In this document: in pieces, positions 24,198 through 33,678 of the stretch
Layout: every line of letters starts with the position of its first letter
Numbering within the stretch: position 1 is the first letter of the stretch
Source: Chloroflexota bacterium
GTDB lineage: Bacteria; Chloroflexota; Dehalococcoidia; Lucifugimonadales; Australimonadaceae
Direction of reading: 5' to 3'
Assembly: GCA_027618515.1 (NCBI GenBank)
Contig: JAQCEV010000019.1
Location: 1 to 38,035 of the forward strand
DNA length: 38,035 nucleotides
Notes under the pieces: model-generated
What the model was told of the DNA's origin: nothing
Database searches by the model: none
Seen by the model: only the letters and a program-made list of their open reading frames with translations
Position numbers and translations under genes: made by a program

Positions 24198-24226
24198 TTG
24201 ACACTCGCCTAGCGGCCCCTTAGCAT
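24198..24226 (+). promoter_or_regulatory. Sigma-70-type promoter of the suf operon
   Basis: TTGACA at 24198-24203 and TAGCAT at 24221-24226 are separated by exactly 17 nt, the best promoter match in the window. The predicted transcript start, near 24233, falls in the 5' arm of the adjacent inverted repeat. The leader before sufB would be about 150 nt. Confidence 0.75.
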
Positions 24227-24231
24227 ATTGT

Positions 24232-24270
24232 CGATGCGTAGGGTCAACAATAGGTGTTGCCCTCGCATCG
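24232..24270 (+). promoter_or_regulatory. Long dyad at the suf transcription start, SufR-like core
   Basis: The 5' arm CGATGCG-t-AGGG-t-CAACA pairs with the 3' arm TGTTG-CCCT-CGCATCG around the loop ATAGG: 16 bp with two bulged T residues. The core CAACA-N5-TGTTG resembles the operator recalled for cyanobacterial SufR (CAAC-N6-GTTG), an iron-sulfur-containing repressor of suf genes. Its position on the start site would suit a repressor. It could equally act as a 5' hairpin in the mRNA. No U-tract follows, so it is not a terminator. Confidence 0.6.
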
Positions 24271-24384
24271 GTCACTCTGTGCACTCGCCGTCATCCGAGA
24301 CATCGAATCCAAGTTGATCGGCGCCTCCTCCCGGGGCGCACCCACCCGCAGACCCTACTCCCGCAGCGAAAGAACCTAAGCCGC

Positions 24385-25842
24385 ATGGCCACCAGCAACC
24401 AAGAGATCCAGAACGTCGCGGACGAACAATACCGCTATGGCTGGGTCACGGATGTGGAAGAGGAATCAGCACCTCCCGGCCTGAGCGAGGAGATCGTCCG
24501 GTGGATATCCGCCAAGAAGGGCGAGCCCGAATGGCTGACCGAATGGCGCCTGCGGGCCCTTCGGCACTTCTTTAAGCTGGTTGAAGAGGAACAATCCCCT
24601 GAGTGGGCCAACCTCAAGATCCCGCCCATCGACCTGCAAGCGATCTCGTACTACGCCGCGCCGAAGCCGAAGCTCGAACTTGAGAGCCTGGATCAGGTAG
24701 ACGCGGAGATCCTCAAGACCTATGAAAAGCTCGGCATTCCGCTGCTGGAGCAAAAGCGCCTCGCTGGAGTCGCGGTCGACGCCATCTTCGACAGCGTGTC
24801 GGTGGCGAACACAGCGAAAGAGTCGCTGGCCAAACACGGCATCATCTTCTCGTCGGTGTCCGAGGCGGTCAAAGAGCACCCGGAGTTGGTGAAGAAGTAC
24901 CTAGGCTCCGTGGTTCCCTATTCCGATAACTACTGGGCGGCCCTGAATTCCGCCGTCTTCTCTGACGGATCATTCGTCTACATCCCGCCGGGCGTCCGAT
25001 GCCCGCTGGAGCTTTCCACGTACTTCCGCATCAACGCGCAGGGCTCCGGCCAGTTCGAGCGCACGGTGATCATCGCGGACAAGGGCTCATACGTGAGCTA
25101 TCTAGAGGGCTGCTCAGCGCCCATGCGCGACGAGAATCAGCTCCACGCTGCGGTCGTGGAACTGGTCGCGCTGGACGACGCGGAGATCAAATACTCGACG
25201 ATCCAGAACTGGTACCCCGGCAATGACGAGGGCGTCGGTGGGATCTACAACTTCGTGACCAAGCGCGGCAAGTGCGCGGGTCGGTCGTCCAAGATCTCGT
25301 GGACCCAGGTGGAGACGGGCTCCGCCATCACCTGGAAGTACCCCAGCGTCATCCTCCAGGGCGACAACTCCATCGGTGAGTTCTACTCCGTAGCGTTGAC
25401 CAAGGGCCGCATGCAGGCCGACACCGGCACGAAGATGCACCACATCGGCAAGAACACATCGAGCACCATCATCTCCAAGGGCATCTCAGCAGGCCAAGGC
25501 CAGAACACCTACCGTGGGCTGGTTCAAGTCGGTTCCAAGGCGGAGAACGCCCGGAACTTCACGCGCTGCGATTCGCTGCTTATCGGTGATCAATGTGGAG
25601 CACACACCGTGCCCTACGTCGAGGTCAAGAACAGCTCATCTAGCGTCGAGCACGAAGCCTCGACGACCAAGGTTAGCGAAGACCAGATCTTCTACTGCCA
25701 GCAACGTGGCCTCTCCCCCGAGGACGCACAGTCCGTCATCATCAACGGCTTCGTCCGTGACGTCGTCCGGCGGTTGCCGCTGGAGTTCGCCGTTGAGGCC
25801 AATCGTCTGCTTGAGATCAATCTGGAAGGCGCGGTCGGGTAA
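24385..25842 (+). CDS. sufB: Fe-S cluster assembly scaffold SufB
   Basis: SufB is the core scaffold of the SufBC2D complex that builds iron-sulfur clusters in the cytosol. The 485-residue length fits the family. The beta-helix core ends with [21 protein letters not shown], which holds the conserved Cys, then [28 protein letters not shown] and the C-terminal helices. [26 protein letters not shown] is another signature (read here as its family pattern). The ATG at 24385 has only a weak AAGAA upstream. It is first in the suf operon, after a 150-nt leader with a strong promoter and dyad. Confidence 0.96.
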   Translation: MATSNQEIQNVADEQYRYGWVTDVEEESAPPGLSEEIVRWISAKKGEPEWLTEWRLRALRHFFKLVEEEQSPEWANLKIPPIDLQAISYYAAPKPKLELESLDQVDAEILKTYEKLGIPLLEQKRLAGVAVDAIFDSVSVANTAKESLAKHGIIFSSVSEAVKEHPELVKKYLGSVVPYSDNYWAALNSAVFSDGSFVYIPPGVRCPLELSTYFRINAQGSGQFERTVIIADKGSYVSYLEGCSAPMRDENQLHAAVVELVALDDAEIKYSTIQNWYPGNDEGVGGIYNFVTKRGKCAGRSSKISWTQVETGSAITWKYPSVILQGDNSIGEFYSVALTKGRMQADTGTKMHHIGKNTSSTIISKGISAGQGQNTYRGLVQVGSKAENARNFTRCDSLLIGDQCGAHTVPYVEVKNSSSSVEHEASTTKVSEDQIFYCQQRGLSPEDAQSVIINGFVRDVVRRLPLEFAVEANRLLEINLEGAVG

Positions 25843-25859
25843 AGGTTAGAGATAGAGAA

Positions 25860-26612
25860 ATGTTAGAGATTACTGACCTACACGCCGAAGTCGCTGGCGT
25901 CGAGATACTCAAAGGCATAAACCTGCGCGTGGACGCGGGTGAGGTTCACGCCATCATGGGCCCTAACGGCTCAGGCAAGAGCACGCTCGCCAACGTCATC
26001 GCCGGCAATCCGTCCTACCGCGTAACGGCAGGCACGATGGAGTTCGAAGGCGAAGACCTCGCCACGATGGCTCCCGAGGAACGAGCGCGCCGAGGCGTGT
26101 TCCTGTCGTTCCAGCACCCGGTGGAGATCCCAGGTCTGCGTATGGATCACTTCATCCGTGCTGGCTACAACGCCGTTATGAAGAGCCGAGACGAAGATCA
26201 GCTTGACCCGCTGAAGTTCGATCGTCTGATCAGGGCCAAGGCCAAGGTTGTCGAGATGGACGCGACGCTCACCAAGCGGGCGGTCAACGAGGGCTTCTCC
26301 GGTGGTGAGAAGAAGCGCAACGAGATACTTCAGATGGCGGTGCTGGAGCCCAAGCTCCGCATCCTCGATGAGATCGACTCCGGCCTGGATGTAGACGCGC
26401 TCCGCAGCGTGTCCGCCAGCGTCAACGAGCTGATGGGGCCAGACAAGGCAACACTGCTGGTGACTCACTACGAGCGCCTGTTGACCTACATCGTGCCCAA
26501 CCAGATCCACATCCTCATGGATGGACGGATCGTCGCCTCCGGCGGCAAGGAGTTGGCCCGCGAGATCGAGGCCAAGGGCTACGACTGGCTGGCCGAGCAG
26601 CAGAGCGCGTAG
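25860..26612 (+). CDS. sufC: Fe-S cluster assembly ATPase SufC
   Basis: SufC is the ABC-type ATPase that drives conformational change in SufBCD. The 250-residue product has Walker A GPNGSGKST, the Q-loop FQHPVEIPG, the ABC signature FSGGEKKRNE, Walker B LRILDEIDSGLD and the H-loop VTHYERLL. These are the SufC-specific versions of the motifs (for example GEKKRNE). It starts 17 nt after sufB, with purine-rich sequence upstream, and is followed by sufD after 10 nt. Confidence 0.97.
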   Translation: MLEITDLHAEVAGVEILKGINLRVDAGEVHAIMGPNGSGKSTLANVIAGNPSYRVTAGTMEFEGEDLATMAPEERARRGVFLSFQHPVEIPGLRMDHFIRAGYNAVMKSRDEDQLDPLKFDRLIRAKAKVVEMDATLTKRAVNEGFSGGEKKRNEILQMAVLEPKLRILDEIDSGLDVDALRSVSASVNELMGPDKATLLVTHYERLLTYIVPNQIHILMDGRIVASGGKELAREIEAKGYDWLAEQQSA

Positions 26613-26622
26613 CAACAGCAAC

Positions 26623-27972
26623 ATGGCCCAGCGCGACTCTCAAGAATCTCACTATCTATCAACGTTCGCCGCATTTGAGCAGAACGGTCCTTCCGCAAGC
26701 CCCGACTGGTTAAAGGCGCTCCGCAAGCAGGCTATTGCCAACTTCGAGCGCGATGGCTTCCCCACAGCACGACGTGGCAACGAGTTGTGGAAGTACACCG
26801 ACGTCCGGTCGCTGGCCTCCCACGCTTTCACGCTATCAAAGGGCAATGGCCACGAGGCGATCGATTTCGCTCCGTACGACCTACCCTGCCCGCGTGTCCA
26901 CCAACTCGTGTTCGTCGACGGCCACTACGCCGCTGACCTCTCGACCGAGCCGCCGAGCCAAGCCGAGCACCAGGCAGAGACTATCGGCCACCGCAGCGAG
27001 GGGCTCATCGTAGGGCGACTGTCTGAGGCCATCCAGGAGCGTCTGCCGCTCGTCGAGCAATACCTGAGTCAGCAAGCGGGCGCCGGTGCGTTCGCAGCCC
27101 TCAACACGGCTTTCGTTGAAGATGGCGCGCTGGTGTACATCCCCGATGGCGTCGCCGTCCACGAGCCTATCTACCTTTTGTTCATCACCACCGGGCATGC
27201 CTCAGTCGTCACCCACCCGCGCGTCCTGATCATCGCGGGAGCTGACTCCAAGGCGACCGTCATCCAAGGCTACGAGTCCCTGACTGCGGACGCGGAACCT
27301 TACTTCACCAACGCCGTGACGGAGATCGTGACGCGCCCCGGTGCGGTGCTGCGTCACTACAAGCTCCAGCGAGAGGCGCGTAACGCCTACCACGTCGCCG
27401 CAACTCACGCGACGGTCGGGCGCGACAGCATGTTCGCGTCAGTCTCGCTCGATCTGGGTGGCGGGCTGGTACGCAACGACATCTCCATCACGCTGGCCGA
27501 AGTCGGCGCGTCGGTGAAGCTGGATGGCCTGTACCTTGGCGACGGCAAGCGCCACATCGATAATCACACGTTCGTTGACCATGCCGTCCCCGGCACCTCC
27601 AGCGACGAGGTCTACAAGGGCATCCTCACAGACGCGTCCCACGGCGTTTTCGTTGGCCGCGTGTTGGTGCGCCATGACGCCCAGCACACGGTCGCGCACC
27701 AGGTGAACAAGAACCTCGTCCTCTCCGACGACGCCGAAGTGGACAGCCAGCCGATGCTGGAGATCTTCGCCGACGACGTCCAGTGCACCCACGGTGCGGC
27801 CATCGGGCGGCTCGACCCCAACGCGGTCTTCTACCTCAATAGTCGAGGCTTGGACACGCGTGAGGCACAAGAGTTGTTGGTACACGGGTTCGTCAGTGAG
27901 ATCCTCTCCGCCATCGTCGATGATGCGGTTCGCCAGTACACCGATGATGCGGTGCTCACCAAGCTTGGTTAG
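26623..27972 (+). CDS. sufD: Fe-S cluster assembly protein SufD
   Basis: SufD is the partner of SufB in the SufBC2D scaffold and is needed for iron entry. The 449-residue product has the N-terminal helical part with RRGNELWKYTDVR, a typical SufD segment, then the beta-helix with VYIPDGV, and the conserved C-terminal block DVQCTHGAAIGRLDPNAVFYLNSRGL. The frame is open from 26521 inside sufC, but the ATG at 26623 gives the normal SufD N-terminus. No strong ribosome binding site is visible. It lies between sufC and sufS. Confidence 0.94.
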   Translation: MAQRDSQESHYLSTFAAFEQNGPSASPDWLKALRKQAIANFERDGFPTARRGNELWKYTDVRSLASHAFTLSKGNGHEAIDFAPYDLPCPRVHQLVFVDGHYAADLSTEPPSQAEHQAETIGHRSEGLIVGRLSEAIQERLPLVEQYLSQQAGAGAFAALNTAFVEDGALVYIPDGVAVHEPIYLLFITTGHASVVTHPRVLIIAGADSKATVIQGYESLTADAEPYFTNAVTEIVTRPGAVLRHYKLQREARNAYHVAATHATVGRDSMFASVSLDLGGGLVRNDISITLAEVGASVKLDGLYLGDGKRHIDNHTFVDHAVPGTSSDEVYKGILTDASHGVFVGRVLVRHDAQHTVAHQVNKNLVLSDDAEVDSQPMLEIFADDVQCTHGAAIGRLDPNAVFYLNSRGLDTREAQELLVHGFVSEILSAIVDDAVRQYTDDAVLTKLG

Positions 27973-27994
27973 ACGGGAGTAGGATCCAGCCGAT

Positions 27995-29242
27995 ATGTAC
28001 GACGTTTCCGCCGTCCGCAATGATTTCCCGATTCTGTCCAGGCAGGTCAACGGCAAGCCGCTGGTCTATCTCGACAATGCCGCCACGTCCCAGAAACCGC
28101 AGTCGATGATCGACGCGCTGGTGGACTACTACTCGCGCTACAACTCCAACGTCCACCGTGGCGTGCACACCCTGAGCATGGAGGCGACCGACGCCTACGA
28201 ACTGGCGCGCCAGAAGATCGCCACATTCATCAATGCACCCTCGCCAGACAACCTCATCTTCGTGCGAAACACGTCTGAGGCCATCAACTTGGTGGCCTAC
28301 TCATGGGCAGCGGCGAACCTCAAGAAGGGCGACAGAGTCGTCTCGACGGAGATGGAGCATCACTCCAACCTGGTGCCCTGGCAGCATGCCGTGGCCGAGG
28401 CTGGCGCTGAACTCAAGCTGATGAAGATGGCCGAGGACTACAGCCTCGATCTCTCAGAACTCGACGAACTGCTGACGCCGCAGACCAAGCTGGTGGCCTT
28501 CACGCAGATGTCCAACGTACTCGGCACGATCACGCCCGCTAAAGAGATCGTCGCTGCCGCGCACCGCGTCGGCGCGCTGGCACTCGTGGACGCCGCCCAG
28601 AGCGTGCCCCACATCGCAGTCGACGTGCAGGACCTCGACTGCGATTTCCTCGCGTTCTCCGGGCACAAGATGGCCGGGCCCATGGGCATCGGCGTCCTGT
28701 ACGTGAAGAGCGAAGTTTTGGAACAGATGGAGCCATTCCTCCGGGGCGGCGAGATGGTTCTCGAAGTGACTTATGAGAAAGCCACATGGGCAGACCTACC
28801 CATGAAGTTCGAGGCTGGCACGCCCAGCGTCGCTGACTCGATAGGGCTGGGAGCCGCCGTAGACTATCTGACAGCACTCGGCATGGACAACATCCGACAG
28901 CACGAGGTCGAACTCACGACCTACGCGCTGGAGCGCTTCAAGGAGCTGGAAGAGGTCACCACCTACGGGCCGACTGACATGTCCATCCGTGGCGGTGTCG
29001 TGTCCTTCACGATGGGCAACGTTCACCCCCATGACATCGGCCAGGTGCTCGACCAGGCAGGCGTCGCCATCCGCACAGGCCACCACTGCGCCATGCCGCT
29101 GGTACGCAGCAGGCTCCACCTGCCCGCGACCGCTCGTGCCAGTTTCTATCTGTACAATACTGAGGCAGAGGTCGACGCGCTCATCGACGGCCTCAAGACA
29201 ACCTCGAGGTTCTTTGGCGATGCAAGCTCCCGACGGTCTTGA
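27995..29242 (+). CDS. sufS: Cysteine desulfurase SufS
   Basis: SufS is a PLP-dependent enzyme that takes sulfur from cysteine as a persulfide. The 415-residue product has the PLP Lys225 in SGHKMAGP, the persulfide Cys365 in TGHHCAMP, and the N-terminal VYLDNAATSQKPQ and NVHRGVHTLS motifs of group II (SufS-type) desulfurases. AGGA 9-10 nt upstream supports the ATG. The 3' end overlaps sufU by 23 nt, which suggests coupled translation with its sulfur acceptor. Confidence 0.96.
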   Translation: MYDVSAVRNDFPILSRQVNGKPLVYLDNAATSQKPQSMIDALVDYYSRYNSNVHRGVHTLSMEATDAYELARQKIATFINAPSPDNLIFVRNTSEAINLVAYSWAAANLKKGDRVVSTEMEHHSNLVPWQHAVAEAGAELKLMKMAEDYSLDLSELDELLTPQTKLVAFTQMSNVLGTITPAKEIVAAAHRVGALALVDAAQSVPHIAVDVQDLDCDFLAFSGHKMAGPMGIGVLYVKSEVLEQMEPFLRGGEMVLEVTYEKATWADLPMKFEAGTPSVADSIGLGAAVDYLTALGMDNIRQHEVELTTYALERFKELEEVTTYGPTDMSIRGGVVSFTMGNVHPHDIGQVLDQAGVAIRTGHHCAMPLVRSRLHLPATARASFYLYNTEAEVDALIDGLKTTSRFFGDASSRRS

Positions 29243-29678
29243 CGACCTCTACCAAGACATCATCCTTGACCACTACCGGAGCCCCCGTAACCAGGGCGCT
29301 CTAGAACATCCTCACCTTCACGGCGAGGGGTTCAACCCGTTCTGCGGCGACCAGATTCACCTAACCATGACGTTAGGTGAAGACGGTCGCATCAACGGCG
29401 TGGGGTTCGTGGGCCAGGGCTGCTCGATCTCGCAGGCATCCGCGTCCATGCTCAGCGACCAGCTGAAGGGCAAGACGCTGGATGAAGCCGAAGCGTTCGT
29501 TCGCATGTTCAAGGGCATCATGCAGGGCGAAGAGGTCTCAGAAGAGCTGGAAGAGGAGATCGGAGAGATCGCCTCGCTTCAAGGCGTGAGACAATTCCCG
29601 GTGCGCATCAAGTGCGCGCTCCTCGGCTGGACGACGCTCCAAGACGCCATTCGCGAGTACCGCGAGACCGCCAGCTAG
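29220..29678 (+). CDS. sufU: Zn-dependent sulfurtransferase SufU
   Basis: SufU receives persulfide sulfur from SufS and hands it to SufB in Gram-positive-type systems. The 152-residue product keeps the Zn ligands Cys42 and Asp44 (NPFCGDQ), Cys68 (GQGCSISQAS) and Cys132 (IKCALLGW). The insertion before the last Cys that separates SufU from IscU appears present (the acidic stretch EEVSEELEEEIGE). The ATG lies inside the end of sufS, with a GAGG site about 14 nt before it. It is the last suf gene and converges with mutS2 after 13 nt. Confidence 0.93.
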   Translation: MQAPDGLDDLYQDIILDHYRSPRNQGALEHPHLHGEGFNPFCGDQIHLTMTLGEDGRINGVGFVGQGCSISQASASMLSDQLKGKTLDEAEAFVRMFKGIMQGEEVSEELEEEIGEIASLQGVRQFPVRIKCALLGWTTLQDAIREYRETAS

Positions 29679-29691
29679 GCGTCCGCGTCCC

Positions 29692-32079
29692 CTATGCCAG
29701 CGTGATCTCCGTCGCTCCATCGCCACCGCGATCGCGCGGGGCGAAGTCGAATTCGTCGATCGCCCCATGATTGGCAAGGTGACGCCAAACGCCCTGACGA
29801 AGCGCTCCTGTGCCCTTGCCGTGGATGATGCGCGCGGCCGTCATGCCCTGAGCCAGCGCCGCGTCCAGATAATCGTCGAGTCTCTCAAGCGCCTCGTGGA
29901 GTCGCAATCCCCGTAGGTCTAGCTCCGCGTTGGCGGGCGCACCTGACCTGCCTGGCGCGAGCTTGATGCTGGTCTCGATCTTCACTTCGCCGGGGCCTGC
30001 TGGCCCCGCCTTGCGTATCCGCGAGACCTCCATCTTGATGCGTGCCGAGCCTACCAAGACCTCGACCTTCTGGTCGTCGTCTGGCTCGCTCAGCACTTTG
30101 CCACTGAAGCCCATCGAACCGACCTCGACCATATCGCCGACTGCGATAGCGCTCTTGCGGCCGGCGGGCTTCGCCTCACGTCCCCAGACCTTGGAACGTA
30201 GCATGCGCTGAACGTCCGCAACTTCGGTACGTGATTCTTCCAGCACGCGTGGCGCGGGCGGCTCCTCGCGGAACGTGGTCCACTGCGCGGTGGATTCAGC
30301 CTGCTTCAGCTTGGCCTGGATACGGCGCGCCTCTTCCTGAAGCTCCCTGCGAACGTCCTCTACGACCTGAGTCTGCGCCAGCTCAAGTTCCTGGATTTGC
30401 GCCTCAAGTTCGCGAGTGAGTTCGGCCGCGCGACGTTCCGCGTCCTCCGCCTCCTGAAGTCGCAAGCGGGTGCGGTGGCGTTCCTCTTGGATGCTCGCCA
30501 GCAGTACCTCCGTCTCACGGTGCAGCGGGTCCTGAAACGCCTTGGCGGCATCTACGACGGACTGGTCGAGGCCTATGCGCTCCGCAACTTCCATCGCATA
30601 GCTGCGGCCAGGCAAGCCCATGGCGATGCGGTACGTGGGCTCCAATGTTTGGGGGTCAAGCTCAACGCTGGCGTTCTCCAGGCTCGCGTGCTCTTCAGCC
30701 AGCGCTGCCACGTTGCGGTGGTGAGTCGTCACCATCGTCGGCACTTCCCGGTCAGCGAGGTGGGCGATGATCGCGCGCGCCAGCGCCGAGCCCTCGTCGG
30801 GGTCGGTGCTGGTACCAAGTTCGTCGAGCAGCACCAACGAACGCCGAGTCGAGTGCTTCAGCACGGCTGAGATGTTCTGGATGTGAGAACTGAAGGTGGA
30901 CACTGCTGCCGCGATGCTCTGCTGGTCACCGATGTCGGCATACACGCCATCGAACAACGGCAACGTGGTCGAGGGATCGCAGGGCAGTTGCAGGCCCGTC
31001 TGGTGCATGAGCACCATCAGGCCAAGCGTCTTGAGCGCAACCGTCTTCCCCCCGGTGTTCGGGCCCGTCACGACCAGCCCGATAGACGGCGGCGCGATGG
31101 CCAACGATACGGGCACCGGTGAGCCCTTCAACAAAGGGTGTCGTGCCTCCACCAGGTGGACATACGGCGCCGACGTCTCGATGGTCACGCCATGATACGA
31201 ACGCGCGTAGCGTGCCTTCGCGAAAGCGACGTCGATGCGGGCGGTCAACTCCAGCGCGTGGAGGATGTCCCCAACACGACGGGACACCGTAGCCGAGAGC
31301 TCGCGCAAGATGCGCAGGCTCTCTTCTTCCTCAGCGACGTTGGCTTCACGCCAGGCGTTGGTCAACCCTACGTTGCTGAGTGGTTCGATGAACAGTGTCG
31401 CACCAGAGTCAGATACCCCATGAACGATGCCAGGCAATCGACCGCGGAAGTCTGATTTCACGGGTAGCACCAGCCGCTCTGAGCGAACGGTGAACTGGTG
31501 TTCCTGTAGCGTACCCGCATCGGCGGCGATGATCGCCTCCAGCGCACGGGTCGCCCGCTTGTATGCCGCCCGCCCCTCTTCACGCAGTTGTCGTAGGTAG
31601 GATGATGCGCCGTCAAGCAGTTCGCCTGAGGACGACAGCTTGCCCCGCAGGTCATGCTCCAAGGATCGAAGGTCGGTGATGTTCCGAGCGATGTTGCGGA
31701 GGAGCGGCGTCTTGCTGTCGGGGCCACCTGCCGCTTGCTTGGCGCGGCGCGTCAGGTCAAGAGCGTCCGCGATGATCATCAGTTCAGGCCCAGCGAGCCT
31801 GCCCTGCCTCGACGCGCGATCCAAGAGCGGCATAGGGTCGGCACCCAGAGATAGGTCAACGAACCCGGCGGATTCCAGCAGGACGCGTGCCTCTGCCGTC
31901 TCTTGCTGATGCTGGCGCACGACCTCCACGTCATACGACGGTTCAAGAGATAGCGCGCGTTCGCGCGATAACGCAGTTTGGGTGAAGTCAGCGAGTGCCT
32001 CCCGCACCTTGGGGAACTCCAGTAGCTCCAGGGAGTGCTGGCGTAGCTCGGGGGCGGTGGGTGATTGCTGATCGACCAT
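29692..32079 (-). CDS. mutS2: MutS2 family ATPase with Smr nuclease domain
   Basis: MutS2 proteins suppress recombination or act in ribosome rescue. They lack the mismatch-binding domain of MutS. The 795-residue product has Walker A GPNTGGKT in its middle, Walker B VLLDELGTSTDP, a long coiled-coil stretch (Glu/Gln/Arg-rich, after the ATPase), and a C-terminal Smr domain with LDLRG and IHGKGTGALR. The start ATG lacks a ribosome binding site. A TAGAAT hexamer ends 9 nt before it on the minus strand, consistent with a nearly leaderless mRNA. It is divergent from coaE and converges with sufU. Confidence 0.95.
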   Translation of the reverse strand: MVDQQSPTAPELRQHSLELLEFPKVREALADFTQTALSRERALSLEPSYDVEVVRQHQQETAEARVLLESAGFVDLSLGADPMPLLDRASRQGRLAGPELMIIADALDLTRRAKQAAGGPDSKTPLLRNIARNITDLRSLEHDLRGKLSSSGELLDGASSYLRQLREEGRAAYKRATRALEAIIAADAGTLQEHQFTVRSERLVLPVKSDFRGRLPGIVHGVSDSGATLFIEPLSNVGLTNAWREANVAEEEESLRILRELSATVSRRVGDILHALELTARIDVAFAKARYARSYHGVTIETSAPYVHLVEARHPLLKGSPVPVSLAIAPPSIGLVVTGPNTGGKTVALKTLGLMVLMHQTGLQLPCDPSTTLPLFDGVYADIGDQQSIAAAVSTFSSHIQNISAVLKHSTRRSLVLLDELGTSTDPDEGSALARAIIAHLADREVPTMVTTHHRNVAALAEEHASLENASVELDPQTLEPTYRIAMGLPGRSYAMEVAERIGLDQSVVDAAKAFQDPLHRETEVLLASIQEERHRTRLRLQEAEDAERRAAELTRELEAQIQELELAQTQVVEDVRRELQEEARRIQAKLKQAESTAQWTTFREEPPAPRVLEESRTEVADVQRMLRSKVWGREAKPAGRKSAIAVGDMVEVGSMGFSGKVLSEPDDDQKVEVLVGSARIKMEVSRIRKAGPAGPGEVKIETSIKLAPGRSGAPANAELDLRGLRLHEALERLDDYLDAALAQGMTAARIIHGKGTGALRQGVWRHLANHGAIDEFDFAPRDRGGDGATEITLA

Positions 32080-32112
32080 GGAATAGGAATTCTAGCAGGC
32101 AGCGCTCAACGC

Positions 32113-32141
32113 TTGGTGCGCTCCTCGTGCCGTGATAAACT
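32113..32141 (+). promoter_or_regulatory. Candidate promoter for coaE and the downstream genes
   Basis: TTGGTG at 32113-32118 and TAAACT at 32136-32141 are 17 nt apart. The match is moderate. It would start a leader of about 45 nt before the proposed TTG start of coaE. Confidence 0.35.
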
Positions 32142-32193
32142 TCCGCACTGCGCAGGCGTACACCGCCTACGCGTTCGCAGAAAACGGATAAGC

Positions 32194-32799
32194 TTGTACG
32201 TCATTGGACTAACTGGTGGAATCGGAGTCGGGAAGAGCGAGGTTTCGGCCACGCTTGAGCGGCTCGGGGCCAGCATCATCGATGCTGATCGTGAAGGTCA
32301 TGCGGCCTACGCGAAAGGAACCATCGGGTGGCGGAGGATCACCGCACTTTTCGGAGACGACATGCTCACCGAAGAGTTGGAGATCGATCGGCGGAAGCTC
32401 GGACAGTTGGTGTTCGGCAACGCTCAAGCGATGGGGTGGCTGAACTCGGCGATCCACCCGATCATCCGAGATCGCATCGAGGCGCAACTGGGACAGTTCA
32501 GGGCTCTCGGCTGCGAGGTAGCAGTGGTTGATGCCGCGGTGCTCATCCAGGCGGGCTGGGACGACCTGACCGATGAGGTCTGGGTCGTGAAGGCTCCTTC
32601 GGAGATCGTCGCGGAACGAGTAGCACAGGCTCGCGGGTTGAAAACCTGGGAGGTCTTGGGGCGCATCAATGCCCAACAAGAACTCGTGCAAGAGGCAGAG
32701 GCGAAAGCCGGTGTCGTCATCGACAACACTGGCTCCATGGAGGAGTTGCACGACACCATCGCGCAACTCTGGAAGGACCGAAATCTTCCCGTAAGGTAG
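32194..32799 (+). CDS. coaE: Dephospho-CoA kinase
   Basis: CoaE phosphorylates dephospho-CoA in the last step of coenzyme A synthesis. The 201-residue product has the Walker A motif GGIGVGKS at 8-15, IDADREGH soon after it, and the family segment GWLNSAIHPIIRDRIE. The frame is open from 32065, but no ATG or GTG occurs near the domain start. TTG at 32194 gives MYVIGLTGGIG, the usual CoaE beginning, and standard length. The AAA+ gene follows after 5 nt. Confidence 0.92.
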   Translation: MYVIGLTGGIGVGKSEVSATLERLGASIIDADREGHAAYAKGTIGWRRITALFGDDMLTEELEIDRRKLGQLVFGNAQAMGWLNSAIHPIIRDRIEAQLGQFRALGCEVAVVDAAVLIQAGWDDLTDEVWVVKAPSEIVAERVAQARGLKTWEVLGRINAQQELVQEAEAKAGVVIDNTGSMEELHDTIAQLWKDRNLPVR

Positions 32800-32804
32800 T
32801 AAGC

Positions 32805-33659
32805 ATGACAGAACAGACCTACCAGCGTCACAACATTGAAGAATACGTCGTTGACTCAGAGCCGTTTTACCTACCGGTAGCGGACGAAGTCGCGCTGTTT
32901 GAGGCGGCCTACGCTGAGCGGATTCCGATCCTGCTCAAAGGCCCCACGGGCACAGGAAAAACTCGCTTCGTCGAGTACATGTCTTGGCGCGTCAACCAAG
33001 ACCGAGTGAAGGCAGGTAACCCCCTGTCCTCCTTGGTTACCGTGGCTTGCCACGAAGACCTGACCGCTAGCGACTTGATCGGTCGCTACCTGCTGGAGCC
33101 ATCGGGCACCCGCTGGATCGACGGCCCGCTGACCCGCGCGGTCAAGCACGGTGGCATCTGCTACTTGGATGAGGTCATCGAAGCCAGGAAAGACACCACG
33201 GTGCTCATCCACCCGTTGGCTGACCACCGCCGCCTGCTGCACATCGAGAAGCTCGGCGAGGTCATCGAGGCCCACCCGAACTTCCTGATGGTCATCTCAT
33301 ACAACCCGGGCTACCAGAACGCGCTGAAGGATCTGAAGCACAGTACCCGCCAGCGTTTCGTGGCCATCGAGTTCGACTTCCCGCCCCGTGACCTGGAAGG
33401 CCCGATCATCGAGCACGAGAGTGGTTGCAACCGCGAGACGGCCCAGCAGCTCGCGCTGCTCGGAGAGAAGATCAGGAACCTGATCGGCCAGGGTCTCCAA
33501 GAAGGCGCAAGCACCCGCTTGCTGATCTACGCGGGCAAGCTCATCGAGCGCGGCGTCGCACCTCGGCGCGCATGCGAAGTTGCCATCGTTTGGGGCCTGA
33601 CGGACGACCACGAGATCCAGAAAAGCGTGATGGAAGTCGTGACTTCGATCTTCGCGTAG
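32805..33659 (+). CDS. MoxR/CbbQ/NorQ-type AAA+ ATPase
   Basis: The 284-residue ATPase has Walker A GPTGTGKT at 46-53, Walker B YLDEV with Asp122-Glu123, and the family-typical segments VACHEDLTASDLIGRYLLEP and NPGYQNALKDLKHSTRQRF that follow. The C-terminal CbbQ/NirQ/NorQ domain is present. Members remodel or load metals into client enzymes together with a VWA protein. Here the VWA partner is the 1066-residue gene two positions downstream. No Rubisco, nitric oxide reductase or gas vesicle gene is in the window, so the client is unknown. It starts 5 nt after coaE. Confidence 0.9.
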   Translation: MTEQTYQRHNIEEYVVDSEPFYLPVADEVALFEAAYAERIPILLKGPTGTGKTRFVEYMSWRVNQDRVKAGNPLSSLVTVACHEDLTASDLIGRYLLEPSGTRWIDGPLTRAVKHGGICYLDEVIEARKDTTVLIHPLADHRRLLHIEKLGEVIEAHPNFLMVISYNPGYQNALKDLKHSTRQRFVAIEFDFPPRDLEGPIIEHESGCNRETAQQLALLGEKIRNLIGQGLQEGASTRLLIYAGKLIERGVAPRRACEVAIVWGLTDDHEIQKSVMEVVTSIFA

Positions 33660-33678
33660 ACGGGGAGTAGCGAGCCGT

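Noticed and set aside
24321-24339. Small GCGCC/GGCGC stem in the sufB leader, as a possible riboswitch piece
   Set aside because: Only 5 bp with a 9-nt loop; no conserved riboswitch core can be recognised.
25971-26624. Long minus-strand ORF (217 aa) opposite sufC
   Set aside because: sufC is unambiguous on the plus strand with all ABC motifs; the antisense frame shows no domain pattern.
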